A stretch of DNA of 53,627 nucleotides, taken from positions 1 through 53,627 of the forward strand of contig CAYWXK010000027.1 in the NCBI GenBank assembly GCA_964462515.1, written 5' to 3'. This document shows positions 49,058-53,627 of the stretch, one piece after another. Numbering within the stretch: the stretch's first letter is position 1; the number at the start of each line of letters is the position of its first letter. Position numbers and translations under genes: made by a program. The notes beneath the pieces were generated by a model. The model did not search any database, was not told the origin of the DNA, and worked only from the letters and a program-made list of their open reading frames with translations. This DNA comes from CAYWXK01 sp964462515. Lineage in GTDB: Bacteria; Planctomycetota; Phycisphaerae; Sedimentisphaerales; Anaerobacaceae.

Positions 49058-51097
49058 TTATACTTTTTCTTTGCAATTTTCTATCGACTTCTCAGCAGCT
49101 TCGATAACCTTTTCCGCTGTGATACCAAACTTCTCAAAACAAATCTTCGCCGGCGCAGATGCACCAAATGTTGACATCCCGATAAAGATGCCTTTCTCGC
49201 CGAGCCATTTATGCCAGCCCAACTCAACTCCCGCCTCAATGCCGACCCTTGCCTTAATAGCCGGCGGAATAACCGAATCTTTATAGCTCTGCTCTTGTTT
49301 TTCAAACAGTTCCCAGCAAGGCATACTAACTACTTGCGCAGCTACCCCTTTACTTGCAATTTTTTCTGCCGCCGCCAGAGCTATATGAACTTCCGAACCG
49401 CTGGCCAGAAACAGCACATCCGGCTTGTCGGCACCAACAAGAACGTAAGCACCCTTACTTATATTTGCCGAGGAAGGATATTTATTTTGGTCTAGAACCG
49501 CCAGCCCTTGCCTTGTAAAAAGTAACGCCACCGGCCCACCTCTATATTCAAGTGCAAATTTCCATGCCTGCGCCGCCTCGTTAGCATCCGCAGGCCGTAT
49601 CACCAGCAAATTTGGTATCGCTCGAAGTGCCGCCGGTTGTTCGACAGGCTGATGAGTCGGCCCATCTTCGCCTATCCCGATGCTATCGTGAGTGAATACA
49701 AATATGGTTGGATACTTCGAAAGGGCCGCCACCCGAATCGCCGCCCGCATATAGTCAGAAAAGACCAAAAACGTCCCACCATAAGCACGCAGAATCTCGC
49801 TTACAGAAATCCCGTTCATTATTGCCCCCATCGCGTGCTCTCTTATTCCGTAGCGGATATACCTGCCGTCCCGTGCACCTTTTTGAAAATCCTTCGCCCC
49901 TGCAAACCGCGTGTTATTGGAAGGCGTCAGGTCTGCCGAGCCGCCCAGAACCAAAGGCAGCTTCGGCATCAACGCATCCAGCACCTTTCCTGAAGCCACT
50001 CTGGTTGCAATCGAGCTGCCGGCTTCAAACTTCGGTAGGATTTCATCAAGATTAACCGGCAGCTTCCCCTCTGCAGCCTCACGGAACTGCCTCGCAAGTT
50101 CCGGATGTGCCTTATCGTAATTTGCAAATAACTTGTTCCATTTTCTCTCCACTGCTGCTCCCCTATCAAGTGCCTTCCGAATATGTGTCAGCACCTCCGC
50201 AGGTATATAAAAACTTTTTTCGGGGTCCCATCCGTATGTCTTTTTAATCGATCTTATTTCCTCCTCTCCTAAGGGAGAACCGTGCGCCTCTGCTTTATCC
50301 TGCATATTCGGACTGCCGTAAGCAATATGCGTCCGAAGCTTTATCAGTGTCGGCCGTTGCTTCTCTCTTTTGGCATTTCGTAGCGCCCGCTCAAAAGCAG
50401 CCATATCATTGCCATCGCCCTCGACTACCTGCACATTCCAGTTATATGCCTTAAAACGTCTGGCTCTATCCTCGGTAAATGAAAGCTCCGCAGGCCCATC
50501 AATACTAATCCTATTGTCGTCATACACGACAATCAAGTTATCAAGCCCCAGATGTCCCGCCAGCGAGCAGGCCTCAGAGGCTACGCCCTCCTGCAGGTCG
50601 CCATCGCTGGCCAAACAATAAATCCTGTAATCAATGATGGGAAAACCATCGCGGTTAAAATAATTCGCTAAATACTTCTGCGCTATCGCCATTCCGACCG
50701 CATTAGAAATTCCCTGGCCCAAAGGCCCCGTCGTAACTTCTACGCCGCACTGGGGATGATATTCCGGATGCCCTGGCGTTCTGCTACCCCACTGGCGGAA
50801 GCTCTTCAGCTCATCCAGACTTATATCATAGCCGGTCAAATGCAGCATTGCATACAGCAACACGCACCCATGCCCAGCCGAAAGAACAAACCTGTCCCTA
50901 TTATGCCACCTCGGATTCGCCGGGTTATATTTCATATACTTAGTCCATAGCACATACGTCGCCGGCGCCATCCCCATCGGCATACCCGGATGCCCCGAAT
51001 TTGCCTTCTGCACCATATCAACAGATAAAAATCGAATTGTCTGGACACAAAGCTCATCAAGCTCCGACAGTCCCGGATTTTTCACAGTTACGCCCAT
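49058..51097 (-). CDS. tkt: transketolase
   Basis: A 679-residue thiamine-diphosphate enzyme of the pentose phosphate pathway that moves two-carbon units between sugar phosphates. Characteristic runs: QKANSGHPGMPMGMAPATYVLW near residue 32, GPLGQGISNAVGMAIAQ, ASDGDLQEGVASEACSLAGHLGLDNLIVVYDDN (TPP-binding GDG-type), IRYGIREHAMGAIMNGI and THDSIGIGEDGPTHQPVEQPAALR. Length and motifs match full-length transketolase, so no truncation. AGGAAG precedes the ATG. It is a single gene; a plausible promoter with TTATTATAG lies just upstream. Cytoplasmic. Confidence 0.97.
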   Translation of the reverse strand: MGVTVKNPGLSELDELCVQTIRFLSVDMVQKANSGHPGMPMGMAPATYVLWTKYMKYNPANPRWHNRDRFVLSAGHGCVLLYAMLHLTGYDISLDELKSFRQWGSRTPGHPEYHPQCGVEVTTGPLGQGISNAVGMAIAQKYLANYFNRDGFPIIDYRIYCLASDGDLQEGVASEACSLAGHLGLDNLIVVYDDNRISIDGPAELSFTEDRARRFKAYNWNVQVVEGDGNDMAAFERALRNAKREKQRPTLIKLRTHIAYGSPNMQDKAEAHGSPLGEEEIRSIKKTYGWDPEKSFYIPAEVLTHIRKALDRGAAVERKWNKLFANYDKAHPELARQFREAAEGKLPVNLDEILPKFEAGSSIATRVASGKVLDALMPKLPLVLGGSADLTPSNNTRFAGAKDFQKGARDGRYIRYGIREHAMGAIMNGISVSEILRAYGGTFLVFSDYMRAAIRVAALSKYPTIFVFTHDSIGIGEDGPTHQPVEQPAALRAIPNLLVIRPADANEAAQAWKFALEYRGGPVALLFTRQGLAVLDQNKYPSSANISKGAYVLVGADKPDVLFLASGSEVHIALAAAEKIASKGVAAQVVSMPCWELFEKQEQSYKDSVIPPAIKARVGIEAGVELGWHKWLGEKGIFIGMSTFGASAPAKICFEKFGITAEKVIEAAEKSIENCKEKV

Positions 51098-51270
51098 TAC
51101 AAACTTCCTGTAAATAGACCTCTATAATAAATTTTGCCCAAAAACCGAAGACAATACGATAACACCTAACCATCATTTCCGCAAGCGATTTTATCCCTAA
51201 GCGGACCTGTAAGCTGCACTTGGAGGTTGTAGGAGGAACTGTATATTGGCCTGTTGTTATTTTGCGGGGA

Positions 51271-51303
51271 TTCTCAATAAAAAAAAGCCTCTGCGTGAGG
51301 AAC
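51271..51303 (-). terminator. intrinsic terminator
   Basis: On the minus strand GCCTCTGCGT, four-base loop TCCT, then CACGCAGAGGC and a run of eight or nine T. A textbook Rho-independent terminator, ending an RNA made on the minus strand. Confidence 0.9.
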
Positions 51304-51530
51304 GCAGAGGCAACTCGGAAAGAAACTTATGCCGTTGTAAAATCTGCACCCAAGCCTCCGAATATCTTGCGGAGGCCAGAACACTGTTTCAGTCCGGGGA
51401 TTTTGCTGCCGTGTATTAACACGACATCATTACAGAGGCGGGTTAATCTTTCATCCGATAAGGACTGGCTCTAAGTCAGATAAAGTCCTGCTTAGCTCGC
51501 CTGCTTTATTCACCCAGCCTCAATTAAAGT
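51271..51530 (-). ncRNA. candidate structured ncRNA between parvulin and transketolase genes
   Basis: Upstream of the terminator lies about 230 nt without a gene. On the minus strand several hairpins are possible: GCCTCCG/CGGAGGC, CGTGT/ACACG, GCAGGCG with CGCCTCTG, and AGGACT/AGTCCT. The terminator is 174 bp before the transketolase start, so this could be a free RNA (for example 6S-like) or an attenuator. I tried to match it to RNase P, tmRNA, SRP RNA and 6S without success. Start is uncertain. No Shine-Dalgarno or peptide is apparent. Confidence 0.5.
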
Positions 51531-51574
51531 CTAATATAAGAATCCTGAAATGCCAAATTGAAATGCCTTTTCTT

Positions 51575-52429
51575 TTATATCTCTTCGATTTTTGCTTTGT
51601 TTTTTAGCCGGTCTATAAAGTCCTCGAAGGCTTTTTCGCGCATCCGCTCCTTCAGAGTAGCCGTGATTTGTTCTTTTACTTCTTCGAGTTTTAGTGCAGC
51701 CGGCGGCTTCCTGTTATACACCTTGGCTATATGAAATCCAAAGCGTGTCCGAAAGATGTCACTTACCTCTCCGATACCTAAATTGAATATCACATCCTCA
51801 AATTCTTCCGCCATTTTGCCTCTTTCAATATAACCTAAGTCGCCGCCTCTATCCTCGCAATCAGTGTATTTATCAACTATCGCCTCAAAAACTTTACCTT
51901 CTTTTAATTCGTCCTGTGCCTTTTTTATTGCACCGTAGGCTGCTGTTTCATCTGCTCGCCAATCGATATACTTTACTATATGAGCGACCCTGACCTGCTC
52001 ACCGGTTTGAAACTCCTCTTTATTTTCCTCATAATGCTTTGATATGTCTTCCTTTGATGGCTCAGGCAAACCCTTATAAAGACCTCTAAGCAGGTGCTCA
52101 GTGCCCAGCACAGATTCGACGACTTTTCTCGCATCCTCGTCATCCTTAACATTGATTTCCTTGTAAATATCAGCCCTGTCTTTATCCTGTTTCAAATTTT
52201 CCAGGACTTTTTCCACATCGGCCTTTAGTATCGTGGTGCCGTTCTTTCTCGCCTCCTGCTTAATCAAGGCCTTTTCAATCACATTTTCCTTAGACCACTC
52301 AAACAACTGCTTTTCCCTTTCCGCAGAGTTCATATCCGCGAATACCTCCTCATAGCGCGGCCTCAAACGCTCAACCTCTTTTTGTATCGTCGAATCCTCA
52401 ATCCTTTCGCCATTCACAATTATCGCCAT
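51575..52429 (-). CDS. parvulin-type peptidylprolyl isomerase
   Basis: A 284-residue protein. An N-terminal helical chaperone-like part (about 1-130, VNGERIEDSTIQKEVERLRPRYEEV) is followed by a parvulin domain (about 140-245): QVRVAHIVKYIDWRADE, FEAIVDKYTDCEDRGGDLGYIERGKMAEEFEDVIFNLGIGEVSDIFRTRFGFHIAKV. It catalyses cis-trans isomerisation of prolyl bonds. No signal peptide or membrane helix is seen, so it may be cytoplasmic, unlike SurA or PrsA; alternatively, the true start could lie elsewhere. It is preceded on the same strand by a thymidylate synthase family gene. Confidence 0.9.
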   Translation of the reverse strand: MAIIVNGERIEDSTIQKEVERLRPRYEEVFADMNSAEREKQLFEWSKENVIEKALIKQEARKNGTTILKADVEKVLENLKQDKDRADIYKEINVKDDEDARKVVESVLGTEHLLRGLYKGLPEPSKEDISKHYEENKEEFQTGEQVRVAHIVKYIDWRADETAAYGAIKKAQDELKEGKVFEAIVDKYTDCEDRGGDLGYIERGKMAEEFEDVIFNLGIGEVSDIFRTRFGFHIAKVYNRKPPAALKLEEVKEQITATLKERMREKAFEDFIDRLKNKAKIEEI

Positions 52430-52498
52430 ATTTTTTATTCCTCACTGTCTTCTGAATTATCAACTACAAACAGTTTCTTTACCGATTTCAAATAATAG

Positions 52499-52526
52499 TT
52501 AATCAATTACCAATAATCAATTCTCA
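52499..52526. repeat. heptanucleotide tract over a stop codon
   Basis: TTAATCA, ATTACCA, ATAATCA, ATTCTCA. It runs up to and includes the stop codon of the thymidylate synthase family gene. Confidence 0.6.
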
Positions 52527-53432
52527 ACTCCTTTCCTTCGCGAACCAATCGGGGTCTTTCGCCAATTTTTCTCTGGTTTCCTGCGTTATCATTTCAAAGG
52601 CAGGGTGCGTGCTTTCCCAGGAGCGCTCCTTAAATAAGCTTTTCCGCATCTTTTCTACTTCCACCGCTACCTCATCGAAATAGCTGCCGTAGATATGCAG
52701 CGAGTCGCTTATATCGACGTATCTACCCACACGAACCAGCTCATTCCTTCTCTTGGATATTTCTTCGGCAATCATCCGTTGAAGGTCGGTGATGGAATAG
52801 ACATTCATAAACCACGCCTTGTAAAGGTCTCTGCTTCGCCAGTGCGTGTTCATATTCAGGAACCACTCGTCGTTTTGCTCACTTCGGACCAATCGGCACC
52901 ATATCCTCTGCAGGCAGGGCGGATGCTCCGTCTGCGGGTCAATCGCCGGCATCCAAGTTACAGCCTGGGCTCGTCGGCTGTGCCCGGCCTGCGATAAGCA
53001 ATCGATAATGTATTGAATCTGATTGACTCTCCTGAATGGTCTGGGCAAAACGGCCTTTCGTACGACTTCCAGCGGCGAGTATGCAAACAATCGTTCGTGA
53101 TATGTGTAGGTCCACTTGCCCGCAGCAGGGTCAATCCAGTGGTCGTGAATGCCGGCTACCACTTCCTGCCGATATGCCTCAAGCTCTTCTGGCCCGCCCG
53201 GAAAATTCTTATGTATCCTTGGCTCACGAAATGGGTCGGTAATAGTAATTATTACTGTTGCGTCTTTGCTCGGCGGGTCTTCGGGCTTATCATATTGAGT
53301 CTTAACCTCCAAACCCTTATCCCAGACCGCCAGAACCGCCTTCTCCCACGCCTCCGGCAAACAATCCGCCGTTATCGAAAGCACAGGGATATTTGCAGCC
53401 AATGCAGCAGTATTCACTTGATATTCCTCCAT
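52524..53432 (-). CDS. thymidylate synthase family protein, divergent
   Basis: A 302-residue protein. The catalytic core has HPPCLQRIWCRLV (about 171-183, nucleophile Cys), THWRSRDLYKAWFMNVYSITDLQ (about 197-219, cf. RSxD and the Asn that reads the pyrimidine) and DSLHIYGSYFDEV (about 246-258, cf. DxHxYxNH). All main residues of thymidylate synthase are present in order, but the flanking sequence is far from E. coli ThyA. It may make dTMP or act on dCMP as a hydroxymethylase; sequence alone does not settle this. ATG preceded by GGAGG. It lies 95 bp upstream of the parvulin gene. Confidence 0.75.
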   Translation of the reverse strand: MEEYQVNTAALAANIPVLSITADCLPEAWEKAVLAVWDKGLEVKTQYDKPEDPPSKDATVIITITDPFREPRIHKNFPGGPEELEAYRQEVVAGIHDHWIDPAAGKWTYTYHERLFAYSPLEVVRKAVLPRPFRRVNQIQYIIDCLSQAGHSRRAQAVTWMPAIDPQTEHPPCLQRIWCRLVRSEQNDEWFLNMNTHWRSRDLYKAWFMNVYSITDLQRMIAEEISKRRNELVRVGRYVDISDSLHIYGSYFDEVAVEVEKMRKSLFKERSWESTHPAFEMITQETREKLAKDPDWFAKERS

Positions 53433-53450
53433 AAACAGGGCGCTCCATCC

Positions 53451-53627
53451 TTATTTAAAGTTTCCGAGGTCGATTTCTTCTTTGGTGATATTATACATCT
53501 GGTGGAATCGCTCCGGCAGGTCGGCAAGCAGTCTTTTAGCCTTGAAGGCGTATTCGCTGTCGGGCCATTTGTGGATTATTTCGCGGCAATAATCAACCAT
53601 CTTTTTGTAGGTCATTACCGGCAGCCG
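53451..53627 (-). CDS. C-terminal end of a TPR-like protein (5'-truncated)
   Basis: 59 codons, open at the right edge of the window: MTYKKMVDYCREIIHKWPDS, EYAFKAKRLLADLPERF, HQMYNITKEEIDLGNFK, then stop. The pattern (Y, hydrophobic, aromatic W-P, Y-A, AKRLL) is a TPR-type helical hairpin as in proteins that dock other proteins. It ends 19 bp before the thymidylate synthase family start, so the two may be in one operon. The body of the gene lies outside the window. Confidence 0.6.
   Translation of the reverse strand, partial: RLPVMTYKKMVDYCREIIHKWPDSEYAFKAKRLLADLPERFHQMYNITKEEIDLGNFK

Noticed and set aside
51220..51474. 84-codon plus-strand frame between parvulin and transketolase
   Set aside because: It is antisense to the terminator and hairpins of the candidate ncRNA and has no ribosome site.
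51271..51530. Identification of the ncRNA as 6S, SRP, tmRNA or RNase P RNA
   Set aside because: The conserved sequence blocks I know for these RNAs are not present, so only a generic call is made.
1..53627. CRISPR array
   Set aside because: No set of identical direct repeats with unique spacers. The tandem tracts have no spacers and the RCC1 repeats are coding.
1..53627. tRNA or rRNA genes
   Set aside because: No cloverleaf with T-loop GTTCGA-type sequence or rRNA-like stretch was recognised by eye; a tRNAscan run would be decisive.

Overview
The window looks like a chromosomal contig, probably metagenome-assembled, from a Planctomycetota bacterium of the Phycisphaerae/Sedimentisphaerales type. 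This is inferred from gene content: many exported proteins with PEP-CTERM anchors or short dockerin-like C-termini ending in WLEC or WLTC, several secreted glycosidases, twin-arginine sugar isomerase/epimerase-like proteins, and an RCC1-repeat protein interrupted by a 100-N assembly gap. I ran no database search, so the lineage is an inference.

Layout. 1-7.6 kb: truncated RCC1 protein, isoprenylcysteine-methyltransferase-like protein, LRR lipoprotein, three small membrane proteins, RsmE, a Fic protein with an unusual operator-like array upstream, and a Cdd1-type HhH protein. 7.8-19.5 kb: an exported-protein belt with two dockerin proteins, two PEP-CTERM proteins, a 1527-residue protein whose endonuclease/exonuclease/phosphatase domain is split by a beta-propeller-like insert and followed by two beta-helices, and a TIM-barrel glycosidase-like protein. 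19.8-39.3 kb: a phage-derived region. Its left arm runs leftward (small terminase-like HTH protein, DUF1376, ParB-like, GNAT, ABC ATPase, HTH regulator). Two cargo genes follow (a GH39/GH5-like glycosidase and a membrane protein). The right arm is a rightward virion operon (portal, scaffold-like, SU10-type capsid, connector, appendage proteins, hub-like protein, and a possible envelope-disruption pair). I see no large terminase, tape measure, integrase or endolysin. 39.4-53.6 kb: a cohesin-like/dockerin protein, two sugar isomerase/epimerases, an RDD protein, PurM, a metalloprotease-dockerin, a GH51/GH39-like glycosidase, transketolase, a candidate ncRNA, a parvulin and a thymidylate synthase family protein.

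Two structures stand out beyond the genes. First, at least 18 degenerate tandem tracts with a period of mostly 7 bp sit at gene edges across the window, densest in the phage region. They overlap start and stop codons and in several genes are translated as 7-residue repeats, including the n-regions of two signal peptides. A 30-bp palindrome is inserted in two of them, each time between perfect 7-bp direct repeats. Second, three exported-protein loci (12.2-16.7, 18.8-19.5 and 43.4-45.2 kb) are each bracketed by a duplicated 3' tail of the neighbouring gene (a PEP-CTERM gene, the small terminase gene and purM). The topology is the same each time: intact gene, exported-protein gene, orphan 3' tail. 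This suggests either cassette insertion at gene 3' ends or repeated tandem duplication and decay.
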